Origin: Mesorhabditis belari
Lineage: Eukaryota; Nematoda; Chromadorea; Rhabditida; Rhabditidae
NCBI GenBank assembly: GCA_958450365.1
Contig: CAUEEP010000758.1
Coordinates: 2,130,565-2,194,564 of the forward strand
DNA length: 64,000 nucleotides
Reading direction: 5' to 3'
Every line of letters starts with the position of its first letter. Within the stretch, counting starts at the first letter, position 1. Below the pieces are notes generated by a model. It was not told the origin of the DNA. It was given only the letters and a program-made list of their open reading frames with translations, and made no database searches. This document shows positions 50,759-61,611 of this stretch, one piece after another. A program made the translations under genes and the position numbers.

Positions 50759-52895
50759 ATGAAGCAATTCGAAGGGAAAGTCGCCTTGGTCACCGGTAGG
50801 TTAGAAACGAGTTCAACGATTGTTTGCAACTTCTAAAATTTTCTATTTTTCTCAGGCTCAAGTAACGGCATTGGTCGAGGGATCGCTGTTCATTTTGTCA
50901 AAAATGGAGCTAAAGTGACGCTGACTGGGCGAAGTGTAGAAGCGTTGGAGGTACAAGATTTGAATATCTAAATTGTAACAGAAATTTTTGATAATATCAA
51001 GAGCAATCGAAATTTTTATAAAGTTACAAAAGTTTTCCTTTAGGAAGCCAAGAAAGAGTGCGTGGAAGCTGGCGCAAGTGATGGAGATCTTCTCATTCTC
51101 CCGGGAAATCTCGGAGAAGAGGAATTTATGGATAAACTGATCAATGAGACTGTCGAGAAATTCGGTCGCTTGGATTTTTTGGTTAGCTGCTTTGTCTTTG
51201 TTATCTAAAATCAAATTTAGATCAACAATGCTGGAGTGAGTGATGAAGATTTTTCGGGGAAACAACCGGGTTTCTTCTCTCAAGACCTGCAGAGTTATGA
51301 CTACATTTTGAAGATCAACTTGAGATGGTAAAAAGATTAACTATAAGAGGGAAATGTGGATGAAAAATTGCTTGCCATTTTAGTGTTATATATCTGTGTC
51401 GCCAAAGTGCTCCCCATTTGGAAAAAGTGAACGGAGCAATTGTGAACATTTCCTCGATTGCCGCATCCGAAGTTCAAGGGGTTAGTCAAGCAACTCGCTT
51501 TTTCTTAGAAACATTCTGCAGTAACGTACTACGGTTCCAAATATTTAAATTCTTCGAAATCTTGCCCAAACTGCAAAATCTTTTAATCCAGAAACACTAA
51601 TTCCAAATGATTTGCCAAAACGAGAGGAATAACAAGACGATTCGTGCCGGGGTTGGATTGACTAGCGTTTATAGAAAAAAGATGGAGACTATACTGGTTG
51701 GGGGGCAGTGGATGGGACCTCAAAAATGCCTCTGGCAAGTGCCTAGAAAAGAAACCCTAGAAAAGGCACTGGCAAGTGCCTTTTCTAGGGTTTTCGGCCA
51801 CGTTGAATCGATTGGTAATATTTTTAAAACGTGTTTTTGACTTATTTCTTCTAGGCTGATAGGTTTGAGACAAATCTAAAGTACTTGAAAATAAAATAAG
51901 CAAATAAGTGATGAAAATAAGCACACGTATTTTCAGTGTGGCTTCTCCTACTACTCTGTCTCAAAAGCGGCTCTCGATCAATTAACTCGAAATCTTGCCT
52001 TGGAAATGATTCGACGAGGAGTTCGCGTTAACGGAATCAAGTAAGACGCAAGAATAAAATACAAGTTTCAACTATTAATAGTACTCCTTAAAAAATACTC
52101 TTAAAAAGTACTCCTTTTTCCCTAAAATACTCATTAACTTTTAGACCGGGTGCGGTGAGATCAACAATAATGCTGAAACAGGGAGCAGATCAAAGTGTGA
52201 TTGATAAGGTAAATATTTAAGTGAGACAGTAGATTGGAAGATATTTGGAAAATATCAGTTTTCAGATTCACGATGATTGCAGCAATCGTTTCGATATGAT
52301 TCCGGCTCGTTTCGTGGCCGATCCGATCGATGTCGCCAAATTGACCGCTTTCCTTTGTGATAAGTGAGTACAGGGACACTAATTCGTAACGCACGCTTTC
52401 TGGCGCACACTATCCCCAACTAGTACACAAATTTTAGCTACTGTAGATACAGGTTCAACATCTTCAAAAGCTACAGTACTGTGACTAAGAAAACTATTGG
52501 AAAACTGTAAATACGGGTCAATAGATATAACAGCTACAGTGCTGTAGAGTAAGACTGTAGGGGTGATAGACGAATCGTAGCAAAGATACCGTATGGTAAA
52601 GACCAGATATGTTAGTTATCTTCTATTGTATTCTAGGCTTCATTTCCAATTTCCCGATTCCAGTGATCAATCTCGTTACCTCATCGGTCAATCAATCCGT
52701 CTTGATGGTGGTTCTTCTCTCGTCAACACGATGCTTTTGGGCAGTTTTGCCGAGTCGATCGATTTTAAAAAAGGAACAAAAATAGAGAAAATTGATGTAA
52801 ACAGGCAGAAAATAAATCTTTTTATTCTCAAATACTCGTTTTTTTTTATTTCGCAGCCCCGTCAATTGTTTTCTTTTGTTTGTGTCGAGTTCTAA
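50759..52895 (+). CDS. Classical short-chain dehydrogenase/reductase, 323 residues
   Basis: Nine exons: 50759-50795, 50856-50950, 51044-51181, 51221-51327, 51384-51480, 51937-52040, 52145-52208, 52266-52363 and 52664-52895. The protein begins MKQFEGKVALVTG. It shows the Rossmann cofactor loop TGSSNGIG (12-19), INNAG (91-95), the catalytic serine in NISSIAAS (149-150), the catalytic Y-x3-K as YYSVSKAAL (Y164, K168), and the PGAVRSTI block, so an NAD(P)-dependent oxidoreductase is secure. The substrate is unknown. It belongs to the expanded nematode dhs-type SDRs. A late in-frame intron (about 52797-52856, GTAAAC...CGCAG) may be removed, shortening the C-terminus by 20 residues. A related pseudogene lies 1.2 kb upstream. 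Confidence 0.92.
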
Positions 52896-54165
52896 ACGAG
52901 ATCGATATGCAAATTTGAATGTGTAAATACAGATACAAAAATTCGGACTACGAGATTTAACTTTTACTAGTTGATTTCAAAATCTTGTATGTATCGAGGT
53001 GTAATATAAGAATTCGAATCGCAAACCTTAAAGTGACCAAAGATTTCCGAGTGGGGAGATCCCGGCGGCGAGATTTTCGACAAGAACCGCCACACACATC
53101 AACCAGAAAATGTGGAAAAGTGAAAAATATTGAAAAAGCTCATTCTTTGTGTAAAAAATAAAGTGCTTCTGGTGTTCGATCCTCAAAATTTCAACAAGTT
53201 TTGAATCTCATAAAAGAACTGACCGTTGAAAAAAAGCCAAAAGCAACAAGATACTGGCTGTCAGTCGACAATGAAGAGACGGGGATTAGGGAACGCTATA
53301 CAAGCTGTTCAAAAAAGAAACGTTCAAAAACGTAAAGGGTTTTGTTTGTTCACCAAATTCCTTGCGATTCCGACCTATTTAGCAAAAACGGACAACATAT
53401 TCGGAATCAGCGTAAAATTCTGCATCGGATGGTCTAGGTCGCATTTCGATTGACCACCTTGATTTCGTGACCTTCCCCTGTTAGTTCGTTGGGAGTTTTA
53501 TATGGAAATTTTACCAATCTGCAAATTACTCACTTTACAAAGCATACAAGAGTCCCTTTCTCTGATGTCAATTCAAAACTTCTGAAAACAAAACAATCAA
53601 TTGTTTTTTATTCATTTATTTACAAGAATAAGTTTTGAAATGACAAGCCTAATAAGATTCGATTCAATCCCATTTGTTCTTTTGTTTTATTCTTTTACTT
53701 TTTGTCTCATATTTCTCCATTTCTCCACTTCAAAAACTCTCTACCGTACTCCCTTCCCAAAAAGTCAATTCTCATTATTCAGGCGCATACTTTTTCTGCT
53801 GGATTTCCCCTGTCCCAATCTTTTTTTTTTTTCTTTTCTCTTCCCCCAATCCACTTCATAAATACTAATCAATTCCCCAATTCGCGGGCCACTTTTTCTT
53901 CGAATACCATCACCTTTTTTTGTCTCCTCCGAATCACCGAGAGTCTTTCTTTTCCCTAAATGTCATTGTATGCTAATTCCTCGGTTCCTCTCGAGACAAG
54001 CTGTTTTCCTAATTTTCTTAGTGGTTTATAGTTTTGTGAAGATTACGGTAACGCTATTCAGATTCCTGTAACTTTATCCAAGTTCTAATGTGTCCGACTT
54101 GTTTTCATTTTTCTTTGATATACAATTTCTGAAATCCTCTACCGGTTGTTTTATATATTTGCCCG
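52896..54165. other. Intergenic region between the dehydrogenase and the bHLH-PAS gene
   Basis: AT-rich, with a T-rich tract near 53820. Open frames at 53226-53453 and 53601-53959 look compositional. No RNA gene or element was recognised. Confidence 0.4.
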
Positions 54166-57100
54166 ATGGCTGAGACGAGAAGTCAATTGTTGAAATCGAT
54201 CGACGAGTTGCGTCCTCTACTCCCCGTCAGTGACGCCATTTTGGAGCAACATGATCGGTAAGAGTTCGATTTGTGTTAAAACAAAGGTGAAAATTTAGAA
54301 TGCTTAAATCCTTTGTCTAAACTAACTAAACTAATCCCACATACCGGTAGACCGTGTAGACGCCATGTGCACAGGCACGTGTAGACCGTGCCGTGTAGCC
54401 GTGTAGACTTGGTTCACTAAACCCTTTCGTTTGTACCGAAAATGAGCGTCAATAAAGCAACTCGAGTCAATCCAACCGAACTCCATTTTACTAGTTGAAT
54501 TTATTGCGGTTCAAAGGAAACACATTTGAGTCAAACTAGGTGTCATTTTTGTTTCAAAGCCGATTTCCAACTAACACCACAATCCATCGTTTCATTCAGA
54601 ACAACAATCCTCCGCCTCACTTGTGCCTATTTGAACCTCTTGAAATTCAAATCCACCCATATGCCCATGCCGAATCCATATGAGAGTTATCCGACTGATT
54701 TTGAGACAATGATGTTGCAGGTAAATTTCAAAACCTAACCTGAATAAAGTTAAAGATTTCTAATACACGACCGCGAATTATAGCGAGAACTTTTTGGAAA
54801 AGCACCTGGGAAATGTCTAATTTATTTCAAAACTGGCAAATGTTATATAGAGAATTGTAGCCTTTAATCTTGGCAACATTTATCTACCAAAAACCTCTCG
54901 ATTGGACTTATACAACTCATTTAACAAGCGCTTGAATGAGCGCTAGTCGATATCTTTCCGGCGATCTGCCATTTTTCACGAGTTTCTACATTAAAAATTT
55001 TCGTTCGGAAAAGTTTTTTCAGTCAAATTTGTAGTAAATTGTTTTCAACAAATTTATAGTGACAGAACAGCTGATATAACGAGATACCGTAAATACTGTA
55101 ATAGTACCCCACCTCCATAATGACGGTGCGAAGTGTTGCGTAGTCTAGCTTTGAACGAGTTTTTCTCGACACTGGTTTATGCTACAATGCGCGCTTAGGT
55201 ATCAAAAAATAGCTGAAATTCAGGGCTATTTTTTGAAAGTACGGGCGCTTTGAAAAAAATTAAATACTAAAAAACTTTTGCGACTACGCGACTGTATGAG
55301 GGGGGTGGGGTACTATTACAGTATTTACGGTATGTAATTTAGCTATCGAACGATGAGCTAAAAATCAGGGAATTTCTCTCGTGGACTGGTGGCTGTGTCG
55401 GGTAATTTTTGAATCAGAGTCAGAGCTTTTTACGGTACGTATAACTGAAAATCGAAATACTCAATTTTCATCTTTTTCCTGATCATCCTGATCATCAACT
55501 TAAATTTTTGTTATGCCAGTTTAGCCAAAACTGTTAAGTATGTTTTCTTAATGTTATTAAGTGATGTTAAACGCTATTTTTGCATTGAAAAAATATTAAA
55601 AAGCTTTTCAATTTTAATAGAGAAAAGCGGTCAAATGATAGATTCGGCGAGTTGTCGACTAGCGCTCATTCAAGCGCTTGTTAAATGAGTTGTATAAGTC
55701 CAATCGAGAGGTTTTTGGTAGATAAATGTTGCCAAGATTAAAGGCTACAATTCTCTATATAACATTTGCCAGTTTTGAAATAAATTAGACATTTCTCAGG
55801 TGCTTTTCCCAAAAAGTTGTCGCTATAATTCGCGGTCATTTTGAGCAGTTGTCAGAGTAAAAAGCGTTCAATGATTGCCAAAAATTTAGTCCTTGGAGGG
55901 ATTTTGTGTGATTCTTGACGCTCAATTCCGTATTCTTTATACAACCGAGGGAGTGAGCACGCATTTGGGCTTCTCTCAAGTAAGAATATTCTAGAAAACT
56001 TTCTCGTGACACCAAGTCGTTGTTATGATACCAAACGCTACACCAGAAGGCCAGCGTTTACACTTTCACAAAGAACAAATCAAAAGCTTTACTTTCAGCA
56101 CCAAATGTTGGGTCAATTCCTTCACGAGTTCCTCCATCCAGACGATTTTCACTACTTGCAACAATCCTCCACGCATCCCGGCGATTTTCCGCGTAAATTT
56201 TGAATCAATTTCACACATTAAACAATAGTTTTAGAGATTTAACGATAAAAGTCGTAAAAGTTATGAATCGTTCCAGTATCAGCCACTCCTGTAATCATCG
56301 AGGCCGCTCAAATTTTTACCCTTCGAATGAACGCAAAGTTGCCGAAGCGAAACGCCGGTTTTTCACAACATGGATACAAGGTGGATATTCTTGCTTCAGT
56401 GCCGTATCATTCTAATAAAAGCTAAATCTTTAATAGGTCTGATCAGTTCAGTCATCTCCACAAATCTAGTACAGCACTCAATCAAGTCTCAGACTCAAGC
56501 ATTGCAACCCTCTACTAAACCAAAAATGTTATCTGAAAAACAAAGTCACAGGCTCACAAATATTGTACTCTTTTTAACCTAGTATCAGATCCATTCACAC
56601 TCCTTGTACTGATAATGGATTGAACCGATAGTAAACCGGTACTAATATCAGATTCATAGGACAAAAAACAGTGTGGCCAACAATTATAGCGCCTAGATTG
56701 GCCAAAATTGGGTCAATCGTTCTGATTTTCTGGAGATAAGTATTTCTCGTGGAACGCTACCCATTATTTAATCGATTTAAGCTTTTAACTTTTTTATATA
56801 GCCTTCCAAAGTTGAGAGCCGAATATCGCTCGACACGCTACTCATTTATGGAACTTTTGAGAGCGATCTTGTCAAAATCTCGTTGCGATTGAATTTATTA
56901 GATTAATAAACGAAATTTTACATGCTCTACGCGGTTTAAGTGCAAAAGTCTATTATCACAAAATGGATTTTCAACCAAAGTCACTTTCAGACCGCAATCT
57001 GCACAGGTTTCTTCCGTGATTTCCACTGGGCTGGTTGCTCGCAGAAAGATGTCCTCATGATCAATTTTCAACTCATAGACAAGGTTCATCAGTTTATAAA

Positions 57101-59016
57101 TTGCACAGTTTTCTAAATCTAGAGTGGCACTGACGTCTTGCTAGGACGAGAGATGTTTTTCATTCGATGCACACCCGAGTTGAGGATCATCTTCATCGAG
57201 GGGCGGTTGGTTGACATTTTCAGGAAGTGACCAAGCTGGGTTTGGTTCAAGAAATGCAATGGTTGTGACGTGATGACATAGTGCCTAATTTTCCATCATA
57301 ACCTCATCCCAGAGCTGGCATCCTTCTCGGCTACAATCCGGCGAATCTCCTCAACAAGACGATGTACGAAATGGTGATCCCTGACGATGTTGAGTGCATT
57401 GTGAGAGCCCATATGAGATGTGAGTTTGAGAATTTGAATAAAAACATTATAAAATCTAAGCTAAGTTTAAAATGTAAGTCTAAAACCTAAGGCCTAAGTC
57501 GAAGGCCAAAAACTTTTTAGTGATTCGACTTCACGAGTACCAATCGGTGACGGTGATGGTTCGACTCTTGAAACAAGGTGAAAGCTATTTTCAAACACAT
57601 CTAAACAGTTCGATTTTCAAAATCCAACTCGAATATCTAGCTTTTTCAGGCGGTGATCTCATCTATGTGACGCTTCATTTGTGCAAAATCCCGGCACTCA
57701 ATTCTGATGCCATTTCTCCCTACAGTATCGGACTGATCGTCACGGTTTTCGGGTAAAATATGAGTTAATATTTCGAGAACAGTGACAAAAGTTATGCATT
57801 TACTTTTGTTCAGCCATGCCTAACTCTACCATTTTTTTTCGGGTCGTTTGCCGTTGACAATCTAAAAAATTTTGTTTGTGCCTTGACCGGATTTGTTTGA
57901 AAAAACGTTGAATTTGCTTTCGTTCGATAGAAAATTTGATTTCGAGTCGAATGAAAGCAAATTCAATAATTTCTATTATGTCTACAATGCCATCGGGTCG
58001 CTAAATGCATTTTAGCAAACGGCTTTTGTTTTCTAAAGTGTAAAAACACATTGTATCCACGTTTTAGTAAACAAAAATCGTTTGCTAGAGTGCATTTAGC
58101 GGCATTTGTCGAAAATTCAACGTTTTTCAAAGAAACCCGGCTAAGATACGAGTAAAATACGTAAATTGCCAACGGTAAACCCGAAAAAAGGGCGGGGTTA
58201 ATGGGAAAAATAAACTTTTTCTTTTGGGGTCAGGACTAGGCTGATCCAGATGCAGGCCTGACTTTTAGCGTTCCTAGAAGTTACGACAGAATAGTCCGGA
58301 CTTAAAAATTGATTCGATTGCCCGTGAACTTGGTTTCAAGGTGCACTTTGTGTTAAAGCAAAAATCTATCCTTTCTGGTGTTAAAGCAAAAATCTATCCA
58401 CAAATTCTGTGACAAAAAAAGAGTTGAGTGCTCCAGAATGTGGATGTGTTTTCATTGTTGAGCACAAATTATATCTGTAAGCTAGAAAAGGCCAGATCCA
58501 GGCCTGCTTTTTAGTGCTCCTAGAAACTTTGTGTGGCTGCAGTAAAACTAGCTTCAGCCTAGCCCTGACCCCAAAAGAAAAAGCTTATTTTTTCCAATAT
58601 AAAACGAATTTCAGAACCGAACGCTGTCAGATCCAGAGTTTTCTCCAAGATTGCCCAGCCTATACATTGACATCGACTGGGGAGCAGTCTATCGGGTAAT
58701 TTTTAAAACTGATCTTATCAATGTTTCAATTAATTGTAAGATTTACTGATTATCAACTCGATTTTTCAGTTACTATTCAAATGTTTACTATCGTTACTAT
58801 TCAAATAGTAAGGTTCATCAGTTTATAAATTGCACAGTTTTCCAAATCTAGAGTGGCACTGACGTCTTTCTAGGACGAGAGATGTTTTTCATTCGATGCA
58901 TTCATTTCACTTCTTTCATTTCTTTCAGTTACTATTCAAATGTTTACTATCGCGGGAAACAATGCGGTCAAAAAGACGACGCACCGATGCCAAAGAAGAA
59001 AAAGAAAATGGGATAA
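54166..59016 (+). CDS. bHLH-PAS transcription-factor-like protein, SIM/HIF class, lacking a basic region
   Basis: Exons seen: 54166-54257 (MAETRSQLLKSIDELRPLLP), 54600-54720 (TTILRLTCAYLNLLKF, helix 2), 55890-55979 (SLEGFCVILDAQFRILYTTE to HLGFSQ, PAS-A), 56099-56192 (HEFLHPDDFHYLQQ), 56277-56380 (TLRMNAKLPKRNAGFSQHGY), 57313-57419 (GILLGYNPANLLNKTMYEMV, PAS-B), 57521-57577, 57650-57752, 58615-58695 and 58929-59016 (ends PMPKKKKKMG). PAS-A ending in LRM-K-AKRNAG--GYK is characteristic of SIM/NPAS/HIF-type proteins. The frame between 56380 and 57313 needs at least one more exon that I could not place. An in-frame TGA at 54130 with no AG before the ATG fixes the start, so the basic DNA-contacting residues are absent. 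It may act as a partner or inhibitor. C. elegans hlh-34, cky-1 and hif-1 are candidate relatives. Confidence 0.8.
54769..55837. mobile_element. Long foldback element with a family A element nested inside, in intron 2 of the bHLH-PAS gene
   Basis: Two arms of about 182 nt (54769-54950 and 55655-55837) are near-exact inverse copies, from GACCGCGAATTATAGCGA to GAGCGCTAGTCGA. The 700-bp centre contains the complete family A element 55085-55332. Confidence 0.9.
55085..55332. mobile_element. Family A foldback element copy 3, nested
   Basis: Ends TACCGTAAATACTGTAATAG and the inverse. The left arm has AATGACGGTGCGAAG, the right arm GCGACTACGCGACTGTATGA, i.e. the arm order of 33190 reversed. Confidence 0.85.
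56898..57290 (-). pseudogene. Unrecognised coding-like fragment on the minus strand, inside the bHLH-PAS gene
   Basis: Read on the minus strand, 57149 to 56898 is open from QDVSATLDLENCAIYK to HVKFRLLI and a stop, with a CCTAG acceptor at its start. Upstream, 57290 to 57155 reads an acidic segment (FLEPNPAWSLPENVNQPPLD, then EDDPQLGCASNEK). Composition looks protein-like and contains a CADCG motif, but I recognise no domain. It may be a captured gene fragment in an element, or part of an antisense gene. Its segment 57081-57182 is repeated at 58810-58900. Confidence 0.3.
57081..57182 (+). repeat. About 91-bp repeat, copy 1
   Basis: Starts AAGGTTCATCAGTTTATAAA and ends TTTTTCATTCGATGCA; nearly identical (about two mismatches) to 58810-58900. 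Confidence 0.88.
57833..58190. repeat. Inverted repeat element in a bHLH-PAS intron
   Basis: The left end TTTCGGGTCGTTTGCCGTTG faces the right end CCAACGGTAAACCCGAAA. Inner parts also pair (AAAAAACGTTGAATTTGC with AAATTCAACGTTTTTC; a central CTAAATGCATTTTAG). Confidence 0.7.
58209..58590. repeat. Inverted repeat element in a bHLH-PAS intron
   Basis: TTTTTCTTTTGGGGTCAGGA at the left faces CCCTGACCCCAAAAGAAAAA at the right. Inner CAGATGCAGGCCTG and CCAGATCCAGGCCTG also face each other, and a direct repeat GTTAAAGCAAAAATCTATCC occurs twice near 58355-58400. Confidence 0.7.
58810..58900 (+). repeat. About 91-bp repeat, copy 2, just before the last bHLH-PAS exon
   Basis: Same segment as 57081. 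It sits between two copies of the start of the last exon (58771 and 58929, both TTACTATTCAAATGTTTACT), each with a TTTCAG acceptor. Confidence 0.88.
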
Positions 59017-59152
59017 ATAATTTTACAGTTTTCATTTGAAACCAAAATACTTCTTGAATTCAAAATAGAAAATACTAAAAAAGATTGGTTTATTTTTAAA
59101 CTTGTGTTCATTTTTGCACTCATATCTCCCCCAAAACACCTTCACGGCTCAT

Positions 59153-59227
59153 TCTATTGATGGTCAAATGGCTAAGTGTATTGTCTCTCACTCACGCAAC
59201 CCGGGTTCGATCCCGGTCTGCGATTGA
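59153..59227 (+). pseudogene. tRNA-like sequence
   Basis: GGTCAAATGGCTAAGTG (A-box-like), TGTCTCTCACTCACG (anticodon-arm-like, CTC in the loop) and CCGGGTTCGATCCCGG (B box) occur in order. The T arm is one base short and the acceptor stem is weak, so a relic is more likely than an active tRNA-Glu. Confidence 0.4.
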
Positions 59228-59684
59228 TAGCCTCCGAGTAAGCCTTGTTGATCATTAAATCGATCAAACAGGGAGAAAAGTGGGGCAAAAGTAAAGCACG
59301 ATTCCTTAAGCTTGAGAAAATCTTGGAAAATGGAACTCAAGTCTAGAAAATCGGCTACATTTTTGGGTTTGGATATCGTAAAGATTAGAGAACAGTATGC
59401 AAAAAAATATTCGTTCTTCAGCTATTTGAAACAGCATACTATAGTACTAGCAACACTATAGTACTAGCAATACTATAGCACACATAATACTATAGCGTTC
59501 AGCATCCTATAGCAAGATAAGTACCACCTTATAGCTAACATTTTTGCTAGATTCAAAAAATATAACACAGCCTCTAGACGAAGTGTTTTTGCCAAACACT
59601 CCGATGACAAACCGTGTCTTTGCTATAGCCATTCACTGATAATGTTTCGACGAAAGAAATGTGTCGAAACACCCTTACGATGGC

Positions 59685-59760
59685 AATCAAAGGAACTGAA
59701 CCCGGGTTGTGCGGGGCGAGAGACAAAGATTTCCCCGCTGCGCCAAATGTTATCAAGTGG
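59685..59760 (-). pseudogene. tRNA-like sequence
   Basis: On the minus strand, TTGGCGCAGCGGGG (A-box-like) precedes CTTTGTCTCTCGCC and a B-box-like CCGGGTTCAGTTCC. No clean acceptor stem. Shares TGTCTCTC with the relics at 59153 and 62560. Confidence 0.35.
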
Positions 59761-59996
59761 CGACACCAATCTTTCGCCTTTTAGACCCTCGTGTCAAAAT
59801 GTTTTCTTGAAAATCAGTTACCAATTTGATTCTGTGGTTTTTAAAAGTTTCATTTTACAAATTTATGCAAACAAATTCGAAAGGATAGCTCAAGAAAATG
59901 AAATTAAAATATGTATACAGTTTGAGATTCCAAAAGAGATAAAAAAAAAAAGTTCATACAAACAAAAATTGTTAATTTGAATTTGAATTTGTTTTT

Positions 59997-61367
59997 TTAC
60001 TTATCACTTTCTTGATCTTTCTTCTTTTCATCGTCTTGGACCTCCTGAAATGATTTTTGATTGAGGAAATGTTTTCGATCTACAAACGAAACGGTTACGT
60101 TAAAAAAAATCATTATATTGATCAATAGAAAATAGTCTGGACCTCAAAAATCAAACTTAAATCGTTTTTCTTAAAAACTGCAACGGTAACGTTACTTTTT
60201 AATTGCATATTCGTGATCAGGAGATCAAAATACGTATATTAAGTGTGATAGAAAGAAAGAAAGTCATAGAAGTCATAGAAACATGATTTGAGAAAGGTTT
60301 ATGGTACTCCGCTTCTTTAGAATATTCAATTTTTCTACTATTTATAATTTTTGTTGTTGATTTGCCAAAAATTTCAATACCCACCGGGATTCCGTTGTTT
60401 TGAGCGACTTTCGCAAGGATTTCCGGCTTGAGATGACCCTTGAGTTCGCCAACCTGAAATACAAAGACACTGTAATCCTAATTACTTATTTTTTCAAATC
60501 GATTTTCCACCAACTTGTGAAAATCGTCGGACATTCGATGGCAACAAATGAAGGGGATTTGTCTCGATTGTCAATGAGTGTCGATGACTGAATACCAACG
60601 ATTATTAACAAATCTTTAACATTATAGGCAAGGATATTTAAATCCGAATTTGCAAGGCTAGCTAGCTAGCTAGATTAGCTTTCAATTTGTCCTAAAAATG
60701 TTAAGCTAATATCCAAACCCGAATCTTTAAGGTTAGCTAGATCATTACGAGTTTGAGTTACGAGTTTACGAAATCATTACGATCAACTATGATCAAACTA
60801 CCGTGCGCTTCAAGTTCAAGAGATCAAGTAAAATGCGCCTTAATGCCAAAATGCATCCGAACTACCGTACTCTTCTCAAACAATACATTCTTGGGATGAT
60901 ATAAGACACAATTATTCTTTCTATAAGACACAATTATTGTTTCTATAAGCCACAATTTTTCCTTCTATAAGACACTAAACAATAAGCCAAGACACTCAAA
61001 TTGTACTTTGTAGAAAGTTTGTTTTCCATTTCCTTTTCCTTTTTCTTTTTCTTTAATTTCACCACCAACTTACCCGGTAAATTTCAAATCTAAAACTGAT
61101 TTTAGCAAAACTTTTCATCCAATATCTCTTTTCAAATGCGAAACTTTTCCTATCATTTCTTTGACGCAACTTCTTTCCTGACTTCTCTTCCCCCGGAAAT
61201 TGGGTGTCTCCGAATTTTCGGCTGGACAAAAATAATTCTATTTTCAGCGATCTCCACAAGAATTTGAGATTTCTCCTAACAAAATTAGACGAACAATAAA
61301 GTTTTTTGGGCTCAAAAAATTACCCCATATTTGGTTGTGGTTGTTGACGCTGCTGACTTGACATCAT
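59997..61367 (-). CDS. Small protein of 77 residues, four exons, unknown function
   Basis: Exons 61324-61367, 60515-60587, 60385-60453 and 59997-60044 join in frame with GT donors and CAG acceptors (GTAATT, ATTCAG, GTTGGT, TTTCAG, GTGGGT, TTTCAG). The protein starts MMSSQQRQQPQPNMG, has a His/Leu-rich middle (GHRHSLTIETNPLHLLPS), then VGELKGHLKPEILAKVAQNN, and ends in the acidic/basic tail EVQDDEKKKDQESDK. The exon lengths (44, 73, 69, 48) sum to 78 codons. The C-terminal half looks like a conserved short helix. I do not recognise the family. No signal peptide or membrane segment. The second exon is the least certain. Confidence 0.6.
60898..60978. repeat. About 26-bp tandem repeat in intron 1 of the 77-residue gene
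   Basis: Three to four copies of a unit like CTATAAGACACAATTATTCT, diverging slightly. A (GCTA)n tract lies nearby at 60656-60672. Confidence 0.75.
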
Positions 61368-61611
61368 TGAAGGGAATAAAGGAAAAAATTCGAGTGATCT
61401 GGAAAATTTTTGAAATTAAAAGTAGCAGATAGAGTTGCTCAATAAAATAGAATGAATTGGCAGAGAAAAAGAAACTTTTGAAGAACAAAGTTCTCATGAA
61501 CACATGGGAATCGGCTAAATTTGGCATTGGTCTAAATTCGCTCGGCTTTTTGTAGGCGCAAATGCTCAGAAATAGAAGGTAGTTAAGTATCTTACTAGAG
61601 TGTGTTCCTCG

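Larger units (their letters stand above)
59017..59996. other. Spacer with tRNA-like relics and short tandem repeats
   Basis: No protein gene seen. Contains a tRNA-like relic near 59153, ACTATAGTACTAGCA-type tandem repeats at 59440-59520, and a second tRNA-like relic on the minus strand near 59690. Confidence 0.45.

Noticed and set aside
53226..53453. 75-codon frame in the spacer before the bHLH-PAS gene
   Set aside because: No splice partner, no motif, no conserved-looking block.
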